Shown piece after piece: positions 34,184-42,362 of a stretch of 52,362 nucleotides of DNA. The stretch covers positions 1 through 52,362 of the forward strand of contig JACMQW010000050.1 of the NCBI GenBank assembly GCA_014376785.1, given 5' to 3'. Positions within the stretch are counted from its first letter, which is position 1. Every line of letters begins with the position of its first letter. The position numbers were made by a program, and so were the translations under genes. Below the pieces are notes generated by a model, which was not told where the DNA came from, did not search any database, and was given only the letters and a program-made list of their open reading frames with translations. Source of the stretch: Oligoflexia bacterium (GTDB lineage: Bacteria > Bdellovibrionota > UBA1018).

Positions 34184-35704
34184 TTCGTAATCATCGCTCA
34201 TCCCAGACTCGAGATCTGGATCCACGATGTATTCCATGGCGGATGAAGAGCCTTGCTCGGTAAACCCTTCCTTACCCACGTAGTTTGGATTTTTTCGACC
34301 GGTAGAGGTGGTTGGGAATTTATTTTGCTTTGGCCCTTTGCGGCTTTTGCCCTCTTGGAAGAGCATCCGAATCGGAGTTCCCATGAAACCCCATTTCTCA
34401 CGAATGGCGTTCATCAGGTGGCGATGCAAACTAAAGTGGACTTTATCCGGATTCGACACGTGACAAACAAAGGTTGGCGGATGGCGCGACACTTGGTGGC
34501 ACATGTAGAACTTCACGTTGTAAGGGTTATGAATCTCCGCTTCCGCGCGGACCCATTCGGTAAATTCCCTCGTGCTGATCTTTAACTTTCGCTGCTCGAG
34601 AATATCGTAGATCAGGTCGCCCAAATCCTTAAATCCGGTGCCTTCCTTCGCCGAGACAAACATCACGGGTGCGTAGCGTAGAAATCCAAAATCGTGGCGG
34701 ATCTGCTCCACTGCTTTATCTTTCGAAAAGTCCTTTTTACCGCGGGTTGTGTCCCACTTGTTCATCACCAAAATAACGGAACAGCCGGTTTCTTCGATGA
34801 GCCCAGCGATTTTTTCGTCTTGGTCCGAAGTGCCTTCTTCGCTGTTGAGCATGAGGATCGCGACGTTTGCGCGCTCGATGGCTTTCCGAGATTGGACGAC
34901 CGAAAGGACTTCTACGCCCTGCTCAGTTTTCGACTTACGCCGAATTCCGGCGGTGTCGATGAGAACCACGGCTTTGCCGTTAATCGCACATAGGGAATCG
35001 ATCGAGTCGACTGTGGTTCCGGCGACAGGGCTTGTGATCATGCGGATTTCACCCATGACGGCGTTTACAAAAGTTGACTTCCCGACGTTCGGACGGCCGA
35101 TGATCGCAACTCTGGGAACGCGGTCTTCCGCCATCTCGCTCGACTCAGGAGAAATTTTTCCAGCCGCTGTAAGCGCCTCGATAATTTTTTCCTGAAGGGT
35201 CTCTACGCCACGGTTGTGTTCCGCAGAAATCCCGATGATGTCGGCGATTCCGGTCGCATAGAATTCGTTTACGAAGTCCTCGTGAACGGAATCATCGACT
35301 TTGTTTACGGCCGCGATGAGTTTAATTTCGCCCTTTTTCAAGCCGGAGCGAACCATCTTCTGAATCACTTCTTGGTCGGCAGGAGTGTAGCCCGCTTGCC
35401 CATCGAAAAGAGCCACCACGACATCTGCCCGGGCTAGCGCAGTGTCGACTTGGAACTTAATTTCTTCCGCGAATCGATCTCCACCGAGTCCGCCGGTGTC
35501 GATGATGTTCAGAATGTAGCGCTCTCCCAGCACCCACCATTCGACTTGTTCCTCGAGGCGATCTCGCGTGACTCCGGAGACGTCGTGCACCAGCGCGCGA
35601 CGTCTCCCAAAAAGACGATTAAACAGAGTCGATTTGCCAACGTTCGGACGTCCGACAATGACGACGCGCGGGGCGTTCATTTTAGGAGCGAATGGAATAA
35701 TCAT
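34142..35704 (-). CDS. der: Der (EngA) double GTPase
   Basis: The protein has two tandem GTPase domains, each with a perfect P-loop: GRPNVGKSTLFNRL near residue 20 and GRPNVGKSTFVNAV near residue 210. G4 motifs NKVD and NKWD and a C-terminal KH-like domain follow. Der is essential for maturation of the 50S ribosomal subunit. A tail of about 65 residues after the KH domain, first Lys-rich and then acidic, is longer than in most relatives and is encoded in part antisense to the neighbouring barrel gene. The ATG overlaps the era stop (ATGA), so start 35704 is preferred to the ATG at 35680. It is the last gene of the rnc-era-der run. Confidence 0.95.
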   Translation of the reverse strand: MIIPFAPKMNAPRVVIVGRPNVGKSTLFNRLFGRRRALVHDVSGVTRDRLEEQVEWWVLGERYILNIIDTGGLGGDRFAEEIKFQVDTALARADVVVALFDGQAGYTPADQEVIQKMVRSGLKKGEIKLIAAVNKVDDSVHEDFVNEFYATGIADIIGISAEHNRGVETLQEKIIEALTAAGKISPESSEMAEDRVPRVAIIGRPNVGKSTFVNAVMGEIRMITSPVAGTTVDSIDSLCAINGKAVVLIDTAGIRRKSKTEQGVEVLSVVQSRKAIERANVAILMLNSEEGTSDQDEKIAGLIEETGCSVILVMNKWDTTRGKKDFSKDKAVEQIRHDFGFLRYAPVMFVSAKEGTGFKDLGDLIYDILEQRKLKISTREFTEWVRAEAEIHNPYNVKFYMCHQVSRHPPTFVCHVSNPDKVHFSLHRHLMNAIREKWGFMGTPIRMLFQEGKSRKGPKQNKFPTTSTGRKNPNYVGKEGFTEQGSSSAMEYIVDPDLESGMSDDYELISEENGSHDGEE

Positions 35705-36753
35705 GATGCGGTCTTCTTTCCGGAAAGCTTTTTAGGGCGGGGCAAGTCGTAGCCGAGTTGCTTTAACCGCTCTGGGTCTTTGCTCCAGTCCTTTAGGACT
35801 TTCACATTCAAACCGAGAAATATTTTAGTATCGAGAAAGCTCTCGATCTCGCGGCGAGCAGCGGTGCCAATTTCTTTAATCTTCGCTCCAGCCGCGCCGA
35901 TGACCATTCCCTTTTGGCTGTCGCGTTCGACGAAGATGACGGCTTCGATGCGTACCGGTTTCGAATTTTCATCAAACTTCTCGATCGCAATCGCGCAGCA
36001 GTACGGAAGCTCGTCGCCTAGGAGATGAAAAAGCTGTTCGCGAATTTTCTCCGAAACGAAAAACCGTGTCGGCCGGTCTGAAATCTGGTCTTCGTCCTCG
36101 AAATGAAAGGGACCGATCGGCAGGGCATCCCAAGTTGCGGCCATCAGCTCATCGAGTCCGCGTTTCTTCAGTGCGCTAATTTTAAACGTCTTCACGACTT
36201 CGATACCGAGCACCGCGCAGGCCGCAAGCAGCTCTGGTTCGAGTCGTTCGACGGAGGGGAGATTTCGTTTCTGATCCGTTTTATTAAAGATCAGATAAAC
36301 CGGGCGCTTAGCTTCCGCGAGCATCGCAAGCACCGCTTCTTCGTGTCTCGGGGCGCTGTCGGGATCGACCATGTACCAGATGATTTCTGGCATATGCAGC
36401 GCACTCTTCACTTCGTTCATCATGTAGGCATTAATCCCGCCGTCGCGCGCACGGTGAATTCCGGGCGTATCGATGAAAACGATCTGTCCTTCTTTTTCGG
36501 TCAGCACTCCGTTCACTCGTTCACGTGTGGTCTGCGCTTTCGGAGTAACGATCGAAAGCTCACTGCCGAGGAGCGCATTCATGATCGTGCTTTTCCCAGC
36601 ATTCGGTCGTCCGGCAATGGCGACCAATCCAGACTTTCGATTTGCTTGGGAAGCCGGAGCTTTTTCCGAGAAAGGGGCTTCTTCTTTCAGAATCATTTTC
36701 GGCGCACGCTCAGTTGATTTTTTTGGAGCGGGTTCGGCGTTTCTTTTAGACAT
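35701..36753 (-). CDS. era: Era GTPase
   Basis: I start at ATG 36753, preceded by GGAG at 8 bases; this lies inside the end of rnc (8-bp overlap). The protein has the Era P-loop GRPNAGKSTIMNALLG, the TTRERV switch, DTPGIH (G3), NKTD (G4) and a C-terminal KH domain (VIGAAGAKIKEIGTAARREIE). Era binds the 3' end of 16S rRNA during 30S assembly. The roughly 40 residues before the GTPase domain, rich in Lys, Ala and Pro, are an extension not found in E. coli Era. The rnc-era pair is conserved in many bacteria. Confidence 0.95.
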   Translation of the reverse strand: MSKRNAEPAPKKSTERAPKMILKEEAPFSEKAPASQANRKSGLVAIAGRPNAGKSTIMNALLGSELSIVTPKAQTTRERVNGVLTEKEGQIVFIDTPGIHRARDGGINAYMMNEVKSALHMPEIIWYMVDPDSAPRHEEAVLAMLAEAKRPVYLIFNKTDQKRNLPSVERLEPELLAACAVLGIEVVKTFKISALKKRGLDELMAATWDALPIGPFHFEDEDQISDRPTRFFVSEKIREQLFHLLGDELPYCCAIAIEKFDENSKPVRIEAVIFVERDSQKGMVIGAAGAKIKEIGTAARREIESFLDTKIFLGLNVKVLKDWSKDPERLKQLGYDLPRPKKLSGKKTAS

Positions 36754-37444
36754 GAGAAGACTCCAGGGCGGAACGAGCCGCATTTTGTTCGGCGTCTTTT
36801 TTAGAGCTGCCTTTCGCTTGTGCGAGTGGAAGGTCGCCGATCCGAACTTCGACGGTAAACGTCTTTTCGTGATCAGGCCCTTCAGAATGAATCATGTGGT
36901 AGGTGGGAGTGAGCTTACGGTCGGCTTGAACCTTTTCCTGCAGTCGAGTCTTCGGATCAGCGGTGTGTAAAATTCCGAGATCAGATTTGAAAAAGGGCTG
37001 GAACAAACTTCGGACGACCGGGAATACGGCATTAAATCCACCATCCAGGTAGATCGCCGCGATGACCGCTTCGAAGGTACTCGAAAGAATGGATGCTTTC
37101 GCCGTGCCGCCACTCTGAGACTCGCCTTTTCCAAGCCGAACCGCATGGGCAAGACCCAGTGTGACTGCGATGTCAGTCAGGGTTTTTTCGTTCACCACTG
37201 CCGCGCGCATTTTCGAAAGCCGGCCTTCCTGAAACTCAGGAAAACACTCAAGCAAGATATCTGAAACAATCGCGTCTAAGATCGCGTCGCCTAAGAATTC
37301 CAGTCGTTCATTGTCTCGCAGTGCCAAGGGACGCTTCGGGAAGTGCTCATGCCCATAAGAGGTGTGCGTGAGCGCTTGCAGAAGAATCCCGCGGTCTGAG
37401 AAGGTGTATCCCAGAGCCGCTTGGAGGACTTCCAGTTCTTTCAT
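36746..37444 (-). CDS. rnc: Ribonuclease III
   Basis: The 232-residue protein has the RNase III signature NERLEFLGDAILDAI with the catalytic acidic residues, the second acidic site near EAVIAAIYLDGGF, and a C-terminal double-stranded RNA-binding domain ending GSSKKDAEQNAARSALES. It cuts double-stranded RNA in rRNA precursors and some mRNAs. The only ribosome-site-like sequence before the ATG (TTTAGG) lies in the 3' arm of a hairpin at 37452-37493. Because RNase III controls its own operon leader in E. coli, a similar loop is plausible here. Confidence 0.95.
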   Translation of the reverse strand: MKELEVLQAALGYTFSDRGILLQALTHTSYGHEHFPKRPLALRDNERLEFLGDAILDAIVSDILLECFPEFQEGRLSKMRAAVVNEKTLTDIAVTLGLAHAVRLGKGESQSGGTAKASILSSTFEAVIAAIYLDGGFNAVFPVVRSLFQPFFKSDLGILHTADPKTRLQEKVQADRKLTPTYHMIHSEGPDHEKTFTVEVRIGDLPLAQAKGSSKKDAEQNAARSALESSHV

Positions 37445-37451
37445 AGAGTTA

Positions 37452-37493
37452 CCTAAATTCGGGGGTCATTTCTAACACGACGCGGAATTTAGG
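37452..37493 (-). promoter_or_regulatory. Leader hairpin of rnc hiding the ribosome site
   Basis: CCTAAATTC and GAATTTAGG form a perfect 9-bp stem. After a small internal loop, GTCGT and ATGAC form a second 5-bp stem (one G-U pair) with a 7-base loop. The AGG that would act as ribosome site for rnc is in the stem, 7 bases before the ATG. There is no T-run, so it is unlikely to be a terminator for mtaB. Confidence 0.55.
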
Positions 37494-37514
37494 AGGAACG
37501 AGGGGGAAAGTCAA
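37486..37514 (-). promoter_or_regulatory. Candidate internal promoter for rnc-era-der
   Basis: On the minus strand TTGACT (37514-37509) is followed after 17 bases by TAAATT (37491-37486). The -10 box lies in the 5' arm of the leader hairpin, so transcripts from here would lack that arm and leave the rnc ribosome site open. Confidence 0.5.
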
Positions 37515-39040
37515 GGACTCGCACAGAGGAGCGCCACATCCCCTTGATTGGAGTCGACTAAAATCCCCACTGGGGCGAGCGACAGGGATTGGTTTCGAAG
37601 CGCTTCACCCGCCGCTTCGGATTCAACTCTCAAAATCGCACGGAGGTAATTCGACGAATACCCCCCCACATAATTCTGCGTCGGATCCGGCCCTTTTACC
37701 GGACCTTCGATCAGCACGCGGTCAAGCTTTCGACCGTGCTCCCGGAAGTTGGTCAACACCTGGTGATGAATCCGCTTCATGCGCTCTAAACTCAGATCGC
37801 GCAGGACCTTCGCACGCCGAACACGCTCGGAAGGAGGAACGGTATTTGGAAGTCGCGTAGCAGGGGTACCCGCCCGTTCACTGTAAGGAAAGACATGAAG
37901 CCTTGTCCAAGGAAGCGCCCTAAGCTGATCCACGCCCCACTCGAACTCTGCTAAGCCTTCCCCCGGAAATCCCGTGATGACGTCCATCCCCGCGAATACG
38001 CCCCCGATCGGTGCGGGCAATTCAGAGATCGCGTTCAAGCAACTCTCGACGTCGGTTGACACGTACTTTCGCTTCATGAGGCGTAAAACTTTTGAATGAG
38101 GGCTCTGCAGAGAAACGTGAAAGTGGGCGCAAAGTCTTGGATTCTCGGCATAAATGGCTCGAAGTTCCGGAGTGATCTCGACCGGATCGAGGGAAGAAAT
38201 CCGGAGTCGCTCCAAATCAGTCTCTGCTAGGATCGCCGTTACCAGATTTTCCAGCATCGGTTTTCCGGCGGGCTTTACCGGGTCGGCGAGATCGGCTCCG
38301 TAGTCGCCGATGTTCGTGCCCGTGAGGACAATCTCGCGCACCCCTTGAGACACGAGGTCTCGAACCTGTTCGATCAGAGCTACGATCGGAAGGCTCCGCC
38401 CTGGGCCGCGTCCATAAGGGATAATGCAATAAGTGCAGAACGAGTCGCAGCCTTCCTGAATTTTAATAAAGGCTCGCGTGCGACCCGTATCCCCGCGAAG
38501 GTGCGCGGGGGGGAGCATGAAAGAACTCTCAGGTGTCGCCCATTCCCGGTCCATCGGATGACGAGAAAGAATATCGGAATAAGAAGTGACTCCACCGAGG
38601 ATTTTTCCAACCGACGCTTTCCCTCTGACGGAAAATTCATCGGATGGGAGAGGGCTTTTCTCAATTTCAGCGAGCACCAAATCGACCAGACGATTTTTAC
38701 TCTGATTTCCGACAATAAAATCCACGCCGGTTGCCGCGGCAAATTTTTCTGGCTCTATTTCCGCTCCACACCCGGTCATCACCACTCGGGTGCCGGGGTG
38801 ACGTGCGGCTTTCGCGGCCATTTTGCGGCTCTGCTTGTCGGCCTCGTCCGTCACTGTACAGGAGTTCACGACGCAAAGATCGGCAAGTTCGTCTGCACCG
38901 GCCGGAGTCCATCCGCGTTTTTGCAGCTCCGCCTCGATGAGTTGGCTATCGTAGAGATTCGCCTTACAACCAAGCGTTTTAAGGGAGTATTTCTTTGCCT
39001 GCACGACCCTGTGACTATTCGCATTCGGCCGATTATTCAA
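37511..39040 (-). CDS. mtaB: tRNA t6A37 methylthiotransferase MtaB
   Basis: The 509-residue protein has the methylthiotransferase N-terminal domain (KYSLKTLGCKANLYDSQLIEAEL, VNSCTVT, TGCGAEI). The radical-SAM cluster motif CDSFCTYCIIPYGRG follows, then the GTNIGDYG region and a C-terminal TRAM-like segment. The GCKAN form and overall fit point to MtaB, which converts t6A to ms2t6A at position 37 of ANN-reading tRNAs, rather than MiaB. It needs two 4Fe-4S clusters, which fits its place right after the cysteine desulfurase. The start is taken as a TTG directly after the upstream stop; a GTG at 39004 is an alternative. The tail is slightly longer than usual. Confidence 0.9.
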   Translation of the reverse strand: MNNRPNANSHRVVQAKKYSLKTLGCKANLYDSQLIEAELQKRGWTPAGADELADLCVVNSCTVTDEADKQSRKMAAKAARHPGTRVVMTGCGAEIEPEKFAAATGVDFIVGNQSKNRLVDLVLAEIEKSPLPSDEFSVRGKASVGKILGGVTSYSDILSRHPMDREWATPESSFMLPPAHLRGDTGRTRAFIKIQEGCDSFCTYCIIPYGRGPGRSLPIVALIEQVRDLVSQGVREIVLTGTNIGDYGADLADPVKPAGKPMLENLVTAILAETDLERLRISSLDPVEITPELRAIYAENPRLCAHFHVSLQSPHSKVLRLMKRKYVSTDVESCLNAISELPAPIGGVFAGMDVITGFPGEGLAEFEWGVDQLRALPWTRLHVFPYSERAGTPATRLPNTVPPSERVRRAKVLRDLSLERMKRIHHQVLTNFREHGRKLDRVLIEGPVKGPDPTQNYVGGYSSNYLRAILRVESEAAGEALRNQSLSLAPVGILVDSNQGDVALLCASP

Positions 39041-40258
39041 TCAGCGAGTGTCGTGTCTTTTCAAAATCGACTCGAGAGCGTCCAGAAACAGCGCAAGCTC
39101 CTCCCAAGTACTTTCTGAGTGCAATGACACCCGGACCGAATTGAGAGCGTCTGTGGCTCCGAGTCCCATCGCCAGAAGGACGTGGGAAGGTTCTGGAACT
39201 TGGCTTGCACAGGCAGACCCCGCCGCGACGGCAAAACCTTTCAGATCCAGTTGCTCAATGATTGAAATAGACCGGGAAAGTCCTATGAGCGAAAAATGAG
39301 AGAGGTGCGGTGCACGAGATCGGTCTGCGGCCGTAATTTTAGCCAGGGAGAGTCGCTTTTTGAGTTCAATTTCGAACCGATCTCGATGCGCTCGCAAAGC
39401 TTCGATTTCGGCCCTTGTCGAAATCCATTCATCGGCGATGACTTTCAGAGAGAGAATGCCCAAGATATTTTCGGTGCCTCCACGGAGCCCCGCTTCCTGG
39501 CTGCCAATTACCTGTGGCTCGAGACCGCAGGACTTCCGGTGAATCAATGCACCCACCCCGGGCAACCCGCCGAGCTTGTGAGCGGCAATAGCGACCAAAT
39601 CCGGACAGCCCGGCACGGATAAATCGAGGTCTACTTTTCCCCAGCCCGCGACTAAGTCGACATGCAAGAGAGGGTGATGTTCAGTTGAATTGCCCGCGCT
39701 AAGGATATGCGAAGTTAAAGTGGGTGTTGAAATGAAGGGTTGAATCCGCCCTGTTTCGTTGTTCACCCCGATGACGGAAATGAGGGTTGCGCTCTGGCAC
39801 TCGGAAGCCGGATGGGTGACTTCGCCATCGCCATCGATCCCGGCAAGGGTGACCCTCACCCCAGCCGCTTGCATGGGTTCAATCAATCCCCGCACACACG
39901 AATGCTCTACTGGAGACACGATCCAATGAGGATCTGGCCCTTCTCCGCTGCTCTGTTGCTTTAGGGCGCGATCCAGCGTCCCTCGCACGGCGAGTTGATT
40001 CGCTTCGGTGCCGCCCGAAGTAAAGGTGACCTGCCAGTCTTCGGGCGAGGCCTGAAAGGTTTTCAAGATGGAAGACCTTGCGGCGTTCAATAAAAATTCG
40101 GCTGCTCTTCCGAGCGAGTGCCCGCTAGAAGGATTACCAAGATAACCGGCCTGGCCGGGCGATGAGGAAAGAAGGAACGCGGAAAGAGCCTTTTTCACCC
40201 GAGGGTGAAGAGGCGCTCCCGCGTTCGCATCAAGTAAAATCGCGTGCTTTTCCAGCAT
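39041..40258 (-). CDS. Cysteine desulfurase (IscS/NifS family)
   Basis: The 405-residue protein is a class V PLP-dependent aminotransferase-fold enzyme that takes sulfur from cysteine for Fe-S clusters and tRNA thiolation. It opens with ILLDANAGAPLHP, has the TSGGTEANQLAVRG block, the PLP lysine in IAAHKLGGLPGVGAL, and the sulfur-accepting Cys in AAGSACASQVPEPSHVL. Like NifS/IscS, the Cys is in a loop with SGSAC-type context. Its N-terminus overlaps the rrf2 gene by 29 bases and its stop directly abuts the mtaB start, so rrf2-desulfurase-mtaB looks like one operon. No iscU gene is seen here. Confidence 0.9.
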   Translation of the reverse strand: MLEKHAILLDANAGAPLHPRVKKALSAFLLSSSPGQAGYLGNPSSGHSLGRAAEFLLNAARSSILKTFQASPEDWQVTFTSGGTEANQLAVRGTLDRALKQQSSGEGPDPHWIVSPVEHSCVRGLIEPMQAAGVRVTLAGIDGDGEVTHPASECQSATLISVIGVNNETGRIQPFISTPTLTSHILSAGNSTEHHPLLHVDLVAGWGKVDLDLSVPGCPDLVAIAAHKLGGLPGVGALIHRKSCGLEPQVIGSQEAGLRGGTENILGILSLKVIADEWISTRAEIEALRAHRDRFEIELKKRLSLAKITAADRSRAPHLSHFSLIGLSRSISIIEQLDLKGFAVAAGSACASQVPEPSHVLLAMGLGATDALNSVRVSLHSESTWEELALFLDALESILKRHDTR

Positions 40259-40751
40259 TGAGATTTGGGCTAGGGGCTTTAAAGCCAGAGGCGTCTAGAA
40301 GTCCGGGAGATCCTGCGGACTTCGGAAGCTCAGTCGAACCTCGAGCCTTGCGGATCAAATCGCCTACCGAAGTCGTGGTCAGGTATTCCTGCATCAGCAT
40401 GCCGAGATTTTCGAAATAGGTTTTCGTCAGGATAAACTCCACCGTATCACTCTTGATGTCAGCAGCTCCGACGAGGTCTTTGGCGGGATTGATGTTCTCT
40501 CCGACGCTGACCAAGACATCTTTGATGGAAATTTCGTCCATCGTTCGAGAGAGAACGTATCCGCCACCCGGACCGCGAACGCTTTTCACGACCGAGCCCT
40601 TACGGAGTCGTCGAAAGAGCTGCTCTAGGTAATGGAGCGAGATCTTCTGACGTTCAGAAATTTCCTGCAGCCTCACCGGGCGGCCGTTTGAATTGAAGGT
40701 CAGATCCAAAATCGCTCGGACGGCGTACCGTCCCTTAGATGTCAAACGCAT
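40230..40751 (-). CDS. Rrf2-family transcription regulator lacking Fe-S cysteines
   Basis: The 173-residue protein has the Rrf2 winged helix (MRLTSKGRYAVRAILDL, ISLHYLEQLFRRLRKGSVVKSVRGPGGGYVLSR) and the dimerisation helix ending YLTTTSVGDLIRKA, as in IscR. The three cysteines that hold the 2Fe-2S cluster in IscR are missing: the corresponding loop (about residues 85-110) has none, nor has the whole protein. It therefore cannot sense clusters in the IscR way. A 30-residue tail is rich in Ser, Pro and Ala. A GAGGGAG ribosome site and a good promoter lie upstream. It probably controls its own operon with the desulfurase and mtaB. Confidence 0.88.
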   Translation of the reverse strand: MRLTSKGRYAVRAILDLTFNSNGRPVRLQEISERQKISLHYLEQLFRRLRKGSVVKSVRGPGGGYVLSRTMDEISIKDVLVSVGENINPAKDLVGAADIKSDTVEFILTKTYFENLGMLMQEYLTTTSVGDLIRKARGSTELPKSAGSPGLLDASGFKAPSPNLNAGKARDFT

Positions 40752-40788
40752 GGCAATTCTCCCTCTTCTCTCTCACAAATCTAACGGT

Positions 40789-40817
40789 GTCATATCATGC
40801 TGGATATTACCCGTCAA
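40789..40817 (-). promoter_or_regulatory. Promoter of the rrf2-desulfurase-mtaB operon
   Basis: On the minus strand TTGACG (40817-40812) is followed after exactly 17 bases by TATGAC (40794-40789), placing the start of transcription about 30 bases before the rrf2 ATG. I see no canonical IscR-type palindrome over it. Confidence 0.6.
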
Positions 40818-40922
40818 CTACTTCCCCAAATCGCCACCAAAATGACAGCTAAACTCTTTCATGAAACTCGCCGAAAAGACCTTGAGAAAGGCTTTCTTCC
40901 TCATATTGGGAGAGCTAAACAG

Positions 40923-41828
40923 ATGTCAGACAAAAAAGCTCAACGTTTCACTATTGACGCCGATCACGATGGAGCAGAAGTGCCCACGCTCACCTCTCTT
41001 CTTTACCGAAAAAACTTAGTAAAAACGTTGGGTCCCGGCGGAAACCTCGCGCGAAACTTAGAGCCCCCCCTTCCGGACACTCTCGAACCCACCCGGACCA
41101 TGACCTTGACTCGTGAAGAAGGCCTCAGTTTCGCAAATCCCTCGTTTGCGCTTCCAGTTGCCGAGGCGGCAAGCAACCCGCCCCCCCTTCCTTTGACGGA
41201 AGAACCCACCGGAATCAGTCTTCTTTCGATGGAGATGGGACTTGAAGCGTCCCTGGCCTCGCCTATTGTCGGCATGACAGAGCCTGGGTCTCCTGCGATT
41301 GGCCGGATTGTAAACAGCAGCACCGCAAAAAAGGGAACACTGCGTGCCCTCCTTCCGGCTCATTTCGCCCAAATCCCAGAGGGACCTCCGGTCGGGGCAG
41401 TCGGAATTTCCGAACTCGTGAAATCGGCTAAACTCAGCGCCGCGGTCGTCTTTAAAACCACCCAAACAGCAGCTCCGTCCTCCCGGTTCGGCGTTTTCGC
41501 AGTCGTCGCAAACACGCCTCCCTCTGCTCCCGCAAACGTGTGGAGCGGGATGGAGTTTGCCGAAGCCGACTTTTCGCAAATCTGGCAGAGGATGGAAAAA
41601 TACGGATTCGCCGAATTTCCAAAACTCGGAACAGCGGGAGATCAGGACTTGGAACGCAGAGCGATTCGAAACGCTTTTCAAGTGGGCCCCGCAGAGTGCC
41701 TCACCCTCGTCCGAAGTCAGACCCAAAGCGGAGAGCAAACCCTCTTTGCCTTCCTCAGTGAGTCGAGCATTCAAGCCCACCTGCCAAACTTCCAATCATC
41801 GGGGATGCGCGCGCTAAAAGTTGCGTGA
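40923..41828 (+). CDS. Unknown Pro/Ala/Glu-rich protein
   Basis: I place the start at ATG 40923 (GGGAGAG about 10 bases upstream). The ATG at 40797 would lie inside the divergent rrf2 promoter, though it cannot be excluded and would add 42 residues. The product of about 301 residues has no signal peptide. A disordered Pro/Glu/Ser-rich first half (about to residue 120) is followed by a more ordered second half with VWSGMEFAEADFSQIWQRMEKYGF and a Gly-rich region. I do not recognise the family. It stands between the rrf2 operon and the ftsH-tsaE operon, and its last 15 bases overlap tsaE. Confidence 0.6.
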   Translation: MSDKKAQRFTIDADHDGAEVPTLTSLLYRKNLVKTLGPGGNLARNLEPPLPDTLEPTRTMTLTREEGLSFANPSFALPVAEAASNPPPLPLTEEPTGISLLSMEMGLEASLASPIVGMTEPGSPAIGRIVNSSTAKKGTLRALLPAHFAQIPEGPPVGAVGISELVKSAKLSAAVVFKTTQTAAPSSRFGVFAVVANTPPSAPANVWSGMEFAEADFSQIWQRMEKYGFAEFPKLGTAGDQDLERRAIRNAFQVGPAECLTLVRSQTQSGEQTLFAFLSESSIQAHLPNFQSSGMRALKVA

Positions 41829-42362
41829 GATTTGAACACGGCGGAGCAGATCGGGGTTGCGGCTGGATGCGGACTGCTCAGCACTCACAAAATCGATTCG
41901 GACCTCCCACACGGGAAGCTCCGATTTCTTAAGCTTCAAGATGAGATCCGGAAAAAGATCCATCCACTCGATCAGGAGTAATACGCCCGGATCCCAAAGG
42001 GCGTCGAGCAATCCGGTTTCTTCAAGCTCTGCTTCCGATTTGAGTCGGTACGCATCCGCATGTATGACTCGACCTGCGCGGGAATCTACGTATTCGTGAG
42101 CAATCGAGAACGTGGGACTTCCTTCCGCCGCCCGGTCCACTCCGATAGCCTCGAGAAAGGAGCGCGCGTAAGTCGACTTCCCTGCCCCTAACGGCCCAGA
42201 AAGTAAAACTCGCGGGCGGACGACCTCCGCCTGCACCGAGAAAGCGGACGCCTCGAATGCCGTCCTGAGTGCGAGAGCGTTGAGTTCCGCTTCAGAGCAG
42301 ATGTGCTCGGCACTCAAGGGGGAGTTTCGAGTCTCGGTCCGTTTTGATTTCTTTGAAGGCAT
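41814..42362 (-). CDS. tsaE: tRNA t6A biosynthesis ATPase TsaE
   Basis: I choose ATG 42362 over the TTG at 42377; neither has a strong ribosome site. The 182-residue protein has a Walker A (LSGPLGAGKSTYARSFL), SPTFSIAHEY, HADAYRLKSEAELEETGL and the LIEWMDLFPD block, all typical of TsaE. With TsaB and TsaD it makes the t6A base at position 37 of ANN-reading tRNAs, the substrate that MtaB (encoded 3 kb away) then methylthiolates. Its start lies inside the end of nnr (71-bp overlap). The N-terminal 20 residues are Lys/Ser/Thr-rich. It is the last gene of the ftsH-tsaE run. Confidence 0.92.
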   Translation of the reverse strand: MPSKKSKRTETRNSPLSAEHICSEAELNALALRTAFEASAFSVQAEVVRPRVLLSGPLGAGKSTYARSFLEAIGVDRAAEGSPTFSIAHEYVDSRAGRVIHADAYRLKSEAELEETGLLDALWDPGVLLLIEWMDLFPDLILKLKKSELPVWEVRIDFVSAEQSASSRNPDLLRRVQISRNF

